Assembly: GCA_002478505.1 (NCBI GenBank)
Contig: DLOP01000018.1
Coordinates: forward strand, 1,148-28,553
DNA length: 27,406 nucleotides
Reading direction: 5' to 3'
DNA from: Lachnospiraceae bacterium UBA7481
Lineage (GTDB): Bacteria > Bacillota > Clostridia > Lachnospirales > Lachnospiraceae
The notes under the pieces are model-generated. The model made no database searches and was not told the origin of the DNA. It saw nothing but the letters and a program-made list of their open reading frames with translations. Below, piece by piece: positions 7,601-15,369 of the stretch. Position numbers and translations under genes: made by a program. Numbering within the stretch: position 1 is the first letter of the stretch; each line of letters begins with the position of its first letter.

Positions 7601-9221
7601 ACATTCCACCCCGGGAGTCAGCCTGATCTCACCGCCGCCTCATCATGATATCTATTCTATCGAGGATCTGGCGCAGTTGATCTATGATCTGAAAAATGCC
7701 AATAAATACGCCAATATTTCTGTGAAATTGGTGTCGGAAGCAGGAGTCGGAACAGTTGCGGCAGGCGTTGCAAAGGCAGGCGCACAGGTCATCCTGATCT
7801 CCGGATATGACGGCGGTACAGGTGCGGCGCCGGAAAGCTCTATTCATAATGCCGGACTTCCCTGGGAGCTGGGATTGGCGGAAACGCATCAGACATTGAT
7901 CCAGAATGGACTTCGTAACCGTGTCCGTATCGAGACAGACGGAAAGCTGATGAGCGGACGTGATGTGGCTGTTGCAGCCCTTCTCGGCGCAGAGGAATTT
8001 GGCTTTGCGACGGCACCGTTGGTAGCCATGGGCTGCGTCATGATGCGTGTATGTAATCTGGATACTTGTCCGGTGGGCATTGCAACGCAGAATCCGGAAC
8101 TTCGGAAGCGTTTTATGGGAAAACCGGAATATGTAGAGAACTTTATGCTCTTTATTGCAAGAGAATTAAGAGAGTATATGGCGAAGCTTGGTGTGCGTAC
8201 CATTGATGAGATGGTGGGGCGCAGCGATCTGCTGAAAGTGAAGGAAGCGAAAAATTCCCGTATGGCAGCTAAGATGGATCTTCGGGCGATCCTGTCTAAC
8301 CCTTATGCGGAGGCAGGAGAGAAAGTAACTTTTATGCCGGAGAAGGTCTATGACTTTAAGCTGGAAGAAACCCTTGATGAAAAGATCTTATTGAAGGAAT
8401 TGAAAAATGCCGTTAAGAAAGGTTCCAAGGCGGAGATTGATGTGAAAGTCGGCAATACGGACAGAACCTTTGGAACGCTCCTTGGCGCGGAGATCACCAG
8501 AAATCATAAGGAAGGGTTAAAAGAGGATACGATCACCGTAAACTGCACAGGGGCAGGCGGTCAGAGTTTTGGCGCATTTATCCCAAGGGGATTGACCTTG
8601 AGGCTTTGCGGCGATACCAATGATTATTTTGGTAAAGGTTTGTCCGGCGGCAAGCTGGTGGTTTATCCGCCGAAGAAAAGAAGCTATAAGGCGGAGGAGA
8701 ATATCATTGCCGGTAATGTTGCCCTGTATGGCGCCACCAGTGGCAAGGTATTTATCAACGGCGTTGCCGGGGAACGTTTCGCTGTGCGTAATTCCGGCGC
8801 TTATGCCGTAGTGGAAGGCGTCGGGGAGCATGGCTGCGAATATATGACAGGCGGCCGGGTGGCGGTGCTTGGAAAAACCGGCAAGAACTTTGCGGCGGGA
8901 ATGAGCGGCGGTATCGCTTATGTGCTGGATGAAGATAATCATTTATATCAGAATCTGAATAAGGATATGATCTCCATTGAAAAGATGGAAAGCAAGTATG
9001 ATATTCAGGAGTTGAAGGAGCTGATCGAGGAGCATGTAAAGGAAACAGGCTCTGAACTGGGAAGCCGGATCTTAAAGGATTTTAACGAATATCTGCCGAA
9101 ATTTAAGAAGATCATTCCTAATGATTATAAACGTATGACCGCATTATCCGCGAAGCTGGAAGAAAAGGGGCTTAGTGCGGAGCAGGCGCAGATGGAAGCG
9201 TTTTATGACAGCTTTAAATAG
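4680..9221 (+). CDS. gltB: Glutamate synthase (NADPH) large subunit
   Basis: The alpha subunit of bacterial GOGAT, with GltD, turns glutamine plus 2-oxoglutarate into two glutamates. The 1513 residues are the usual length. The N-terminal Ntn-type glutaminase domain begins with the catalytic Cys22 in DNCGIG, implying removal of a 21-residue propeptide. The central FMN/synthase domain carries GGTGAAPESS, and the 3Fe-4S cluster cysteines are Cys1119, Cys1125 and Cys1130 (C-x5-C-x4-C). The C-terminal end is the glycine-rich beta-helix. AGGAGG at 4666-4671 serves ATG 4680 (or the next codon, 4683) inside the end of pyrG, which suggests coupled translation. A 27-base gap separates it from gltD. Confidence 0.97.
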   Translation: MMKNGVKEYQGLYRQQFEHDNCGIGAVINSKGVKSHQTVENALHIVENLEHRAGKDAEGKTGDGVGILLQISHKFFQKECKKLGINIGKEREYGIAQMFFPQNELKCNQAKKMFEIIVQKEGLELLGYRQVPIAPDVLGNKARECMPNIVQAFIKKPDNVEKGLEFDRKLYIARREFEQSNDNTYVVSMSSRTIVYKGMFLVGQLRTFFADLQDENYVSAIAMVHSRFSTNTNPSWERAHPNRFIVHNGEINTIRGNADKMLAREETMESSHLKGELHKVLPVVDTRGSDSAMLDNTLEFLVMSGMELPLAVMITIPEPWSNNLTLAQDERDFYQYYATMMEPWDGPASIVFSDGDLCGAVLDRNGLRPSRYYVMKNGDVILSSEVGALEVQEEEVVLKERLHPGKMLLVDTVEGRILYDEEVKEIYTTKQPYGEWLDSNLVELKDLKIPNQRVETFTETQRKQLQKAFGYTYEEYKNSIRNMALNGGEAIAAMGVDTPLAVLSEHKHPLFDYFKQLFAQVTNPPIDAIREEIVTSTTVYVGKKGNLLEETPENCQVLKIHNPILTNTDMLKIKTMNKDGFHVAVVPITYYKSTKLERAIDRLFVEVDKAYKDGANILVLSDRGVDENHMPIPSLLAVSAVHQYLVKTKKQTSLGLILESGEPREVHHFAALLGYGACAVNPYLAQDTIQELIDEHLLDKDYYAAVNDYNAAVIHGIVKIASKMGISTIQSYQGAKIFEAIGISEEVVNKYFPGTVSRVGGITMEDIEAQVEDLHSKAFDPLGLTTDLTLDSLGKHKRRSGGEEHRYNPQTIHMLQQAVWNGDYDLFKQYSALIDGEQSGYLRSLMEFDYPAEGIALEEVESVEEIVKRFKTGAMSYGSISEEAHETLAIAMNHLHGKSNTGEGGESEERLDSAGSETDRCSAIKQVASGRFGVTSRYLVSAEEIQIKMAQGAKPGEGGHLPAKKVYPWIAKTRHSTPGVSLISPPPHHDIYSIEDLAQLIYDLKNANKYANISVKLVSEAGVGTVAAGVAKAGAQVILISGYDGGTGAAPESSIHNAGLPWELGLAETHQTLIQNGLRNRVRIETDGKLMSGRDVAVAALLGAEEFGFATAPLVAMGCVMMRVCNLDTCPVGIATQNPELRKRFMGKPEYVENFMLFIARELREYMAKLGVRTIDEMVGRSDLLKVKEAKNSRMAAKMDLRAILSNPYAEAGEKVTFMPEKVYDFKLEETLDEKILLKELKNAVKKGSKAEIDVKVGNTDRTFGTLLGAEITRNHKEGLKEDTITVNCTGAGGQSFGAFIPRGLTLRLCGDTNDYFGKGLSGGKLVVYPPKKRSYKAEENIIAGNVALYGATSGKVFINGVAGERFAVRNSGAYAVVEGVGEHGCEYMTGGRVAVLGKTGKNFAAGMSGGIAYVLDEDNHLYQNLNKDMISIEKMESKYDIQELKELIEEHVKETGSELGSRILKDFNEYLPKFKKIIPNDYKRMTALSAKLEEKGLSAEQAQMEAFYDSFK

Positions 9222-9248
9222 TGAAAAAAGAAAGGCATGGTTATTAAG

Positions 9249-10733
9249 ATGGGAAAATCAACAGGGTTTTTAGATTATGAACGAAAGAGCGCAAAGGTGG
9301 AAGAACCGCTCCGCAGGATCAAGCATTTTAATGAGTTTCGTACACCGTTGAGCTTAGAGGAGCAGCAGAAACAGGGAGCGAGGTGTATGGAGTGCGGCGT
9401 TCCATTCTGCCAGAACGGGGAGATGATTGCAGGGATGGCTTCCGGCTGTCCGCTGCACAATCTGGTGCCGGAGACGAATGACCTTGTCTATAGCGGCAAC
9501 TGGAAACAGGCCTATGAGAGGCTTTCTAAGACGCACTGTTTTCCGGAATTTACCTGCAGGGTATGTCCGGCGCTCTGCGAGGCGGCCTGTGTCTGCAATC
9601 TTCACGGCAATCCGGTATCGACGAAAGAAAATGAACGTGCTATTATAGAAAATGCATACGCGAATGGTTGGGTGACGGCACAGATCCCGAAGGTACGCAC
9701 CGGTAAGAAGATAGCGGTCATCGGAAGCGGTCCTTCCGGTCTGGCGGCGGCTTATCAGCTAAACCAGCGCGGTCATCTGGTAACGGTATATGAGAGAAAT
9801 GACCGGATCGGCGGACTGCTTAGGTATGGCATCCCGAATATGAAGCTGGATAAGAAGGTCATCGACCGCCGGATCAAGCTGATGGAAGAGGAAGGAATTG
9901 TATTTAAGACAGGCGTAGATGTGGGAAAGGATATCACTGCCGGGGAACTGTTAAAGCAGTATGACAGGGTAGTGCTTGCCTGCGGCGCATCGGAGCCGAG
10001 GGATATTAATGTGCCCGGAAGGGACAGCAAAGGGATCTATTATGCGGTGGATTATCTTACCTCTGTGACCAGAAGTCTTCTGGATTCCGACTTTAAGGAC
10101 GGAAAGGCGGTGACTGCCAAGGATAAGCATGTACTGGTGATCGGCGGCGGTGATACCGGCAATGACTGCGTGGGTACGGCAATCCGTCAGGGGGCGAAGT
10201 CTGTCCTGCAGTTAGAGATGATGCCAAAGCCGTCGGAGGAAAGGACAGCGTCTAATCCATGGCCGCAGTGGCCCAAGGTGTTGAAGACGGATTATGGTCA
10301 GGAAGAAGCGATCGCTGTTTTCGGCAATGATCCGAGAGTATATCAAACAACAGTAAAGGAATTTCAGAAAGATAAGAGCGGCAATGTCAAGAAAGCTGTC
10401 ATTGTCAAGTTAGAGCCGAAAAAGGATAAAAAGACCGGAAGGATCATGATGACGCCGGTAGATGGTACGGAAGAGACGGTAGATGCGCAGCTGGTTCTGA
10501 TTGCGGCTGGATTTCTGGGAAGCCAGAAATATGTGACAGAGAACTTTGGAGTTGCGGTGGACGGACGCAGCAATGTGTCAACAGAAACCGGACATTACGA
10601 AACAGGAGTTCCCGGTGTATTTACCGCCGGAGATATGCACAGGGGACAGTCTCTGGTGGTGTGGGCGATCCATGAAGGCAGGGAGGCTGCAAGGGAAGTA
10701 GATGCGTCGCTGATGGGATATTCAAACTTATAG
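9249..10733 (+). CDS. gltD: Glutamate synthase (NADPH) small subunit
   Basis: The beta subunit of GOGAT takes electrons from NADPH through FAD and two 4Fe-4S clusters to the large subunit. Numbered from ATG 9249 (494 residues), the N-terminal cysteines are Cys46, 49, 54, 67 and Cys103, 106, 110, 114, a typical ferredoxin-like cluster domain. The FAD fingerprint IGSGPSG is near 158-164, the NADPH fingerprint VIGGGDTGND near 300, and the C-terminal FAD contact is FTAGDMHRGQSLVVWAI. The in-frame ATG at 9237 is only one base from AAAGG, and family proteins begin MGKxTGF, so 9249 is preferred although its ribosome-site spacing (13 bases) is long. It is followed 19 bases later by glnA. Confidence 0.95.
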   Translation: MGKSTGFLDYERKSAKVEEPLRRIKHFNEFRTPLSLEEQQKQGARCMECGVPFCQNGEMIAGMASGCPLHNLVPETNDLVYSGNWKQAYERLSKTHCFPEFTCRVCPALCEAACVCNLHGNPVSTKENERAIIENAYANGWVTAQIPKVRTGKKIAVIGSGPSGLAAAYQLNQRGHLVTVYERNDRIGGLLRYGIPNMKLDKKVIDRRIKLMEEEGIVFKTGVDVGKDITAGELLKQYDRVVLACGASEPRDINVPGRDSKGIYYAVDYLTSVTRSLLDSDFKDGKAVTAKDKHVLVIGGGDTGNDCVGTAIRQGAKSVLQLEMMPKPSEERTASNPWPQWPKVLKTDYGQEEAIAVFGNDPRVYQTTVKEFQKDKSGNVKKAVIVKLEPKKDKKTGRIMMTPVDGTEETVDAQLVLIAAGFLGSQKYVTENFGVAVDGRSNVSTETGHYETGVPGVFTAGDMHRGQSLVVWAIHEGREAAREVDASLMGYSNL

Positions 10734-10752
10734 AAAGGTATGGTATAGGAAC

Positions 10753-12066
10753 ATGGCTTACAGCAAAGCGGAAATCCTACAGATCGTGGAGGAGGAAGAT
10801 GTGGAATTTATCCGGCTGCAGTTTACGGATATGCAGGGGATATTAAAGAACGTGGCAATCCCGGCAAAGGGGCTTTGCAATGCAATGGAGGGAAAATGCG
10901 CAATTGATCTGGCGTCGCTGGAGGGTTTTGTGAAGGAAGAAACTAAGACGCTTTATCTAAGACCCCAGTTGGATACCTTTACGATTCTGCCATGGCGTCC
11001 GCAGCAGGGTAAGGTGGCGCGTTTTCTGTGCGATATCTATAAAGCTGACGGTACGGAATATGAGGAGAGTTCGCGTTATATCTTAAAGCATATCATGGAG
11101 AGGGTGGGGAAGATGGGATATTCCCTGCAGGTCAATCCGGAATGTGAATTTTTCTTATTCCATACCGATGACAATGGTCTGCCGACGACACTGTCCCATG
11201 AACAGGCAACGTATCTGGACACGTCGCCTGTGGATCTGGGGGAAAATACAAGAAGAGATATCATTTTAGCCATGGAGGATATGGGATATGAGATCACATC
11301 CTCCCACCATGAGATTGCTCCGGCGCAGCATGAGATCGATTTCGCTTATGAGGATGCCCTTGCAACGGCAGATAAGATCATGACTTTTAAGGTGGCGGTC
11401 AGGACGATCGCAAGGCGGTACGGGCTGCATGCCACATTTATGCCCAAACCCCGTTCCGGCGTCCATGGGTCCGGTATGCACCTGAATCTGAAGCTGATCA
11501 AGGACGGCAGGAATATCCTGATGAATGAGGATGGAGTATTAAGCGGAGAAGGAAGGGCATTTCTGGCAGGTATTCTGAATCATATTCCGGGAATGACGGC
11601 GATACTGAATCCGTTGGTGAACTCTTATAAGCGGCTGGTTCCGGGATTTGAGGCCCCATGGGAGCTGACCTGGTCGGCAAGTCAGAGAAATGCTCTGCTG
11701 CGTGTGAGGAAGGAGACGTTGGATATTGAGCTTAGGAGTCCGGATGGGGCAGCCAACCCTTATCTGGCATTTGCGCTTTGTCTGGCGGCAGGCATGGATG
11801 GCATTTACAATAAGATGCAGGCACAGGAGGAACTGACCGAGGACCTGCGCAGACTTTCCGAGGAGGAGAGGAGCGACAGGGAAATGGTTGCCCTGCCTGA
11901 AAATCTTGGAGAAGCGCTGGCAGCTATGAAGAATGACCGGCTGATCTGTGATACGCTGGGTACGGATTTCTATGTCAAATATATGGACGCAAAAAGAAAG
12001 GAGTGGAAAGAATATCTGGAACAGGTGTCTGAATGGGAATTGGAGCGGTATCTGTATCAAATTTAA
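10753..12066 (+). CDS. glnA: Glutamine synthetase type I
   Basis: This dodecameric cytosolic enzyme joins ammonia to glutamate using ATP; together with GltBD it forms the GS-GOGAT route of ammonium assimilation. The 437 residues fit the short, Firmicutes-type GSI. Visible motifs are the metal-binding CEFFLF, HEIAPAQHEIDF, the ATP/glutamate site GVHGSGMHLN, the substrate loop NPLVNSYKRLVPGFEAP, and RSPDGAANPYLA near the C-terminus. The start is ATG 10753 with AGGA (10747-10750) close by and AAAGG further up. No GlnR-like repressor gene is adjacent; instead an ANTAR regulator follows after 25 bases, an arrangement seen in Clostridia, where ANTAR proteins control nitrogen genes by antitermination. 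Confidence 0.95.
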   Translation: MAYSKAEILQIVEEEDVEFIRLQFTDMQGILKNVAIPAKGLCNAMEGKCAIDLASLEGFVKEETKTLYLRPQLDTFTILPWRPQQGKVARFLCDIYKADGTEYEESSRYILKHIMERVGKMGYSLQVNPECEFFLFHTDDNGLPTTLSHEQATYLDTSPVDLGENTRRDIILAMEDMGYEITSSHHEIAPAQHEIDFAYEDALATADKIMTFKVAVRTIARRYGLHATFMPKPRSGVHGSGMHLNLKLIKDGRNILMNEDGVLSGEGRAFLAGILNHIPGMTAILNPLVNSYKRLVPGFEAPWELTWSASQRNALLRVRKETLDIELRSPDGAANPYLAFALCLAAGMDGIYNKMQAQEELTEDLRRLSEEERSDREMVALPENLGEALAAMKNDRLICDTLGTDFYVKYMDAKRKEWKEYLEQVSEWELERYLYQI

Positions 12067-12091
12067 CAGCAGGAAGTAATGGAGGCAGAAC

Positions 12092-12637
12092 ATGGGTGTG
12101 GTGGTAGTTGTATTGCCCAAGCTCGAAGATTCAAAGAAAGTTCAGAAGATTTTAAATCAACATGGGTTTTCCGACGTGCTTGCCTGTGCTAATGGAGCCG
12201 CGGCGCTGCAAGAGGTAAACCAGCACAGATATGGTGTGGTGATCAGTGGTTTAAGATTGAAGGATATGTACTTTCGTGAATTGTTGGAACATCTTCCGAA
12301 GCATTTCCAGATGGTGGTCATGGGAAGCGCCAATGTGGTAGGTGAGGCAGCAGGGTTTGGCCTTTTAGCGCTTACAACGCCGCTGAAAACTTACGATCTG
12401 GTAAATACGATAGAGATGGTTTTCGGGCAGATGGAGCGGCGCTTCAAAAAGTCCGGACCGAAGAAGCGGGATGAGCGGGAGGAAAATTACATAAACAATG
12501 CCAAGCTTCTTTTGATGGAGCGAAATTACCTGACGGAAGAGGAGGCGCACCGTTATATCCAGAAGTGCAGTATGGACAATGGTACGAATATGGTGGAGAC
12601 GGCGCAGATGATACTCACGTTATATTTTGCGGAATAA
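12092..12637 (+). CDS. ANTAR-domain RNA-binding regulator with degenerate receiver
   Basis: A 181-residue protein with a receiver-like fold (about 1-112) and an ANTAR domain (about 125-178: INNAKLLLMERNYLTEEEAH, then the third helix with VETAQMIL). ANTAR domains bind paired RNA hairpins and prevent termination, as in NasT, AmiR and EutV. The receiver half lacks the phosphoacceptor aspartate: the expected strand reads GVVISGLRL (residues 48-56), with Ser52-Gly53 where Asp should be, and the N-terminal acidic pair is also missing (VVVVLPKLED). So it is probably not phosphorylated; it may bind a ligand or partner, or be controlled by its level. GGAGG (12081-12085) is six bases before the ATG. 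It probably regulates this operon or other nitrogen genes (inference). Confidence 0.85.
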   Translation: MGVVVVVLPKLEDSKKVQKILNQHGFSDVLACANGAAALQEVNQHRYGVVISGLRLKDMYFRELLEHLPKHFQMVVMGSANVVGEAAGFGLLALTTPLKTYDLVNTIEMVFGQMERRFKKSGPKKRDEREENYINNAKLLLMERNYLTEEEAHRYIQKCSMDNGTNMVETAQMILTLYFAE

Positions 12638-12666
12638 AATATTTTAAATTAAAGAAAAGGAGAAGT

Positions 12667-13659
12667 ATGAGAATGAAAATACGTATTGGTATTATGGGCT
12701 ATGGGAATCTGGGAAAGGGGATCGAATGTGCCATTCAGCAGAATCCGGATATGGAATTAAAAGCGGTATTTACCAGACGTGATCCGGCGGGAGTGAAGAT
12801 CCTGACAGAGGGAGTAAAGGTATATCCGGCGGCAGAAGCGGCAGCTATGAAGGATGAAATCGATGTGATGATCCTGTGTGGCGGAAGCGCTACGGATCTG
12901 CCGAAGCAGACGCAGGAATATGTCAAACTGTTCAACGTTATCGACAGCTTTGATACCCATGCCAAAATTCCGGAGCATTACGCACAGGTGGATGCGGCGG
13001 CAAAGGAGAGCGGTAAGGTCGGCATTATTTCTGTTGGCTGGGATCCGGGGATGTTTTCTTTAAATCGTCTTTACGCCAATGCAATCCTGACAGACGGACA
13101 GGATTATACCTTCTGGGGCAAGGGCGTCAGCCAGGGACATTCGGATGCCATCCGCCGGGTGGAAGGCGTAAAAGACGGGAAGCAGTACACGATTCCGGTG
13201 GAGAGCGCGCTGGAAGCAGTGAGAAGCGGCAAGAATCCGGAACTGACTACAAGACAGAAGCATACGAGAGAATGTTTTGTTGTGCCGGAGGAAGGCGCTG
13301 ATCTTGCAAAGATTGAAAATGAAATCAAGAATATGCCGAACTATTTTGCCGATTATGATACGACGGTTCACTTTATTACGGAGGAGGAACTGAAAAGGGA
13401 TCACAGCGGCATCCCTCACGGCGGATTTGTGATCCGAAGCGGCAAGACAGGCTGGAATGGGGAGCACCAGCATATCATAGAGTACAGTCTGAAGCTGGAT
13501 TCCAATCCGGAATTTACGGCAAGCGTTCTGATCGCTTATGCAAGGGCTGCATACCGCCTGAACCAGGAGGGGCAGAGCGGCTGCAAGACAGTCTTTGATA
13601 TTGCGCCTGCATACCTCTCGGCAAAGAGCGGCGAGGAGCTTCGTGCGCATCTGCTGTAA
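12667..13659 (+). CDS. ddh: meso-Diaminopimelate dehydrogenase
   Basis: This NADPH-dependent enzyme reductively aminates tetrahydrodipicolinate to meso-diaminopimelate in one step, feeding lysine and peptidoglycan synthesis and using ammonia directly. The 330-residue product starts with the nucleotide-binding MGYGNLGKG (Gly11, 13, 16) and carries family motifs GGSATDLPKQ, SFDTHAKIPEHY, VGWDPGMFSLNRLYA and FWGKGVSQGHSDAIRRV, then PHGGFVIRSG. The start at 12667 follows AAGGAG (12657-12662); the frame is open upstream to 12565, but that part overlaps the ANTAR gene and has no ribosome site. It is last in the operon, directly before a strong terminator. Its use of ammonia explains its company with nitrogen-assimilation genes. 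Confidence 0.93.
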   Translation: MRMKIRIGIMGYGNLGKGIECAIQQNPDMELKAVFTRRDPAGVKILTEGVKVYPAAEAAAMKDEIDVMILCGGSATDLPKQTQEYVKLFNVIDSFDTHAKIPEHYAQVDAAAKESGKVGIISVGWDPGMFSLNRLYANAILTDGQDYTFWGKGVSQGHSDAIRRVEGVKDGKQYTIPVESALEAVRSGKNPELTTRQKHTRECFVVPEEGADLAKIENEIKNMPNYFADYDTTVHFITEEELKRDHSGIPHGGFVIRSGKTGWNGEHQHIIEYSLKLDSNPEFTASVLIAYARAAYRLNQEGQSGCKTVFDIAPAYLSAKSGEELRAHLL

Positions 13660-13705
13660 CCGGTAATTCGGGATATATAGGAGTGTTTATATTGAAGTGT
13701 AACAG

Positions 13706-13739
13706 GAAGCCCATTGGATTTAAACAATGGGCTTCTTTT
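13706..13739 (+). terminator. Intrinsic terminator ending the nitrogen operon
   Basis: GAAGCCCATTG (13706-13716) pairs perfectly with CAATGGGCTTC (13725-13735) around an 8-base loop, followed by TTTT. An 11-bp perfect stem 46 bases after ddh is a convincing end for the operon. Confidence 0.85.
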
Positions 13740-13790
13740 CAGCCAGTAAAAGCTAAGCCGCATATCCAACAAATACTACGAAATACTTAT

Positions 13791-13819
13791 TTAACTTTTT
13801 CAAAGCTATCTGCTATAAT
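13791..13819 (+). promoter_or_regulatory. Promoter of the LytTR two-component genes
   Basis: TATAAT (13814-13819), with an extended TGC just before it, is spaced 17 bases from TTAACT (13791-13796). The start should be near 13826, about 30 bases before the gene. Just upstream, AAATACT is repeated at 13771 and 13781, a 10-base period, possibly an activator or repressor contact. Confidence 0.6.
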
Positions 13820-13856
13820 TAGAACAATGATCACGCAAAAACGGAGATGAGGATAG

Positions 13857-14555
13857 ATGATAACAATAGCGATATGCGATGATGATAATAGTCAAATGAA
13901 AGCTCTGAAAAAAATGCTGACGGAATGGAATGATTGTACTATGATAAGCGAATACAACTCAGCAGAGCAATTTCTATTCAATTATCCCGATGTTTCTTGC
14001 GATCTGCTCCTGCTGGATATTGAAATGGGTGATATGAACGGCATGGAGCTTGCCAGGGAGCTCAGAGCCAGGGGCGATACGCTGCCGATCATATTCATCA
14101 CAGGCTTTTCGGAATACATTGGTGACGGCTATGATGTGGAAGCACTGCACTATCTGGTGAAGCCTGTGGACAAGAAAAAGCTGTTTCAGGTGCTTGACCG
14201 ATATGCCTGCCGTCATCAATCGGGCAACAGAATCATTTTGCCGAGCGGCGATGAATCGGTGCTTGTAGCTTCTGATGATATTGTGTATCTTGAAGCATTC
14301 GGAAAGAAAACACAGGTTACTCTGAACGATGGAAAAGAGATCATCTGCACCTGCGGATTGAGTGAGGTTTCCGGGAAGCTGGGACAAGGCTTTGTTTCCT
14401 GTCACCGCTCATATGTCGTGAACATCGGATTGATCAGAAGCATTTCAAGGAGCGAGATTACAATGGACAGCGGCAAAAAAATACCACTTTCCCGCAGATT
14501 ATATGACAGCGTAAACAGAGCGTTTATTGATTATTATAAGGAGAAACGGAAATGA
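13857..14555 (+). CDS. LytTR-family response regulator
   Basis: A 232-residue AgrA/LytR-type regulator. The receiver domain (1-120) has acidic Asp8-Asp10, the phosphoacceptor Asp54 in LLLLDIEMGDMNG, Thr82 and Lys102 in LVKPVDK, so it looks fully functional. The LytTR DNA-binding domain covers about 125-228 (VYLEAFGKKTQV, FVSCHRSYVVN, IPLSRR). Such proteins bind two direct repeats about two helical turns apart beside a -35 region; a candidate lies at 15286-15325 ahead of the exporter genes. GAGG (13849-13852) precedes the start. The stop overlaps the kinase start by four bases (ATGA), so the two are translationally coupled. It is probably the activator of the downstream ABC genes (inference). 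Confidence 0.93.
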   Translation: MITIAICDDDNSQMKALKKMLTEWNDCTMISEYNSAEQFLFNYPDVSCDLLLLDIEMGDMNGMELARELRARGDTLPIIFITGFSEYIGDGYDVEALHYLVKPVDKKKLFQVLDRYACRHQSGNRIILPSGDESVLVASDDIVYLEAFGKKTQVTLNDGKEIICTCGLSEVSGKLGQGFVSCHRSYVVNIGLIRSISRSEITMDSGKKIPLSRRLYDSVNRAFIDYYKEKRK

Positions 14556-15280
14556 AAACAGTTATCATTGTTACTCTCATCATTGTCTGCATCGCATTGT
14601 TGATAGCTGTATTTTTCCTTATTAGAAAATTATTCTATCATCTTGTGGACAGGCGTATTGCTGAGTTTCAAAGTGATCTTATCAACAAGCAGACTGAAGA
14701 GATTCAGAATATGTACCGTCAGATGCAGGCGTGGCGGCATGATTACCGTAATCATATTCAAAATATGAAAAATCGTCTTGACGGAGATCAGGGCGAGCTT
14801 GAGCAGTATCTTGACGATCTGGCTGACGATCTCACCCAGGCAGATACTTCTATTCAAACGGGCAATGTTATGGCGGACGCTGTACTTAACAGCAAGTTGT
14901 CAGTTGCGGAGCAGAAAGGGGTTCGGCTCAATATCAAGGCACATATCCCGCAGGGTGTGGCTATGACCGATGTGGAGTTGTGTTCGATATTGGGAAATCT
15001 GATTGATAATGCTATGGAGGCTTGCGAAAAATTGTCATACGATCAGCGCTTCTTGCGTGTATATATTGATGAATTTAAGGGGCAATTTTATCTTTCCGTG
15101 CAGAATTCCTCTCCACCCGTCAGGCGTGACAGAGGGATTTACCGTACCACAAAAGCAGGCTCTCACGGCTTCGGGCTGTTCCGCATTGACCGTATTGCAA
15201 AGAAATACGGCGGGTATGTCAACCGTCAGTATGAGGAAGGGATATTTGCCACCGAGTTTCTTGTTCCATTAAATGGATAA
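14552..15280 (+). CDS. Short GHKL-type sensor histidine kinase
   Basis: A 242-residue kinase of the AgrC/GHKL class, the presumed partner of the preceding regulator. One membrane segment lies at residues about 4-28, followed by a linker, the phosphorylation helix WRHDYRNHIQNMKNRL (His at about 68) and the ATPase domain with N-box LGNLIDNAMEAC and G-box GSHGFGLFRI. AgrC, ComD and VirS relatives are about 400-450 residues with five to seven membrane segments; here that whole peptide-sensing part is absent. The start overlaps the regulator stop exactly as in intact pairs, so this is probably a naturally compact form rather than a broken gene. The signal is unknown; coupling to the ABC proteins is one possibility. 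Confidence 0.88.
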   Translation: MKTVIIVTLIIVCIALLIAVFFLIRKLFYHLVDRRIAEFQSDLINKQTEEIQNMYRQMQAWRHDYRNHIQNMKNRLDGDQGELEQYLDDLADDLTQADTSIQTGNVMADAVLNSKLSVAEQKGVRLNIKAHIPQGVAMTDVELCSILGNLIDNAMEACEKLSYDQRFLRVYIDEFKGQFYLSVQNSSPPVRRDRGIYRTTKAGSHGFGLFRIDRIAKKYGGYVNRQYEEGIFATEFLVPLNG

Positions 15281-15285
15281 TTCTT

Positions 15286-15325
15286 ACCATTCATTCCGTA
15301 TTTTGACCGTTCGTTCCGATTTTTG
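15286..15325 (+). promoter_or_regulatory. Two 20-bp direct repeats, candidate LytTR operator
   Basis: ACCATTCATTCCGTATTTTG (15286-15305) is followed directly by ACCGTTCGTTCCGATTTTTG (15306-15325); 16 of 20 bases agree. The core ACCrTTCrTT resembles direct repeats bound by LytTR regulators such as BlpR-type activators. The second copy ends 22 bases before a weak extended -10 (TGT-CATACT, 15345-15353), the expected activator position, though that promoter would leave only about ten leader bases. Confidence 0.6.
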
Positions 15326-15343
15326 TACGAGCGGTCCTTTTTT
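15305..15343 (+). terminator. Terminator-like hairpin overlapping the operator repeats
   Basis: GACCGTTCGT (15305-15314) pairs with ACGAGCGGTC (15327-15336), ten pairs with one G-T wobble, and CTTTTTT follows. It would end the kinase transcript. Its left arm is the second candidate LytTR repeat and its right arm is a partial inverted third copy, so the DNA may serve both as operator and as terminator. Confidence 0.6.
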
Positions 15344-15369
15344 GTGTCATACTAAGGACGGAGGTAGGG

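Noticed and set aside
12565..12666. N-terminal extension of diaminopimelate dehydrogenase
   Set aside because: It overlaps the ANTAR gene in another frame and has no ribosome site; the family starts at the nucleotide-binding strand just after 12667.
13692..13850. 52-codon TTG-start frame as a signal peptide gene
   Set aside because: It runs across a perfect terminator and the -10 element of the next operon, has no membrane or leader pattern, and is best explained as chance.
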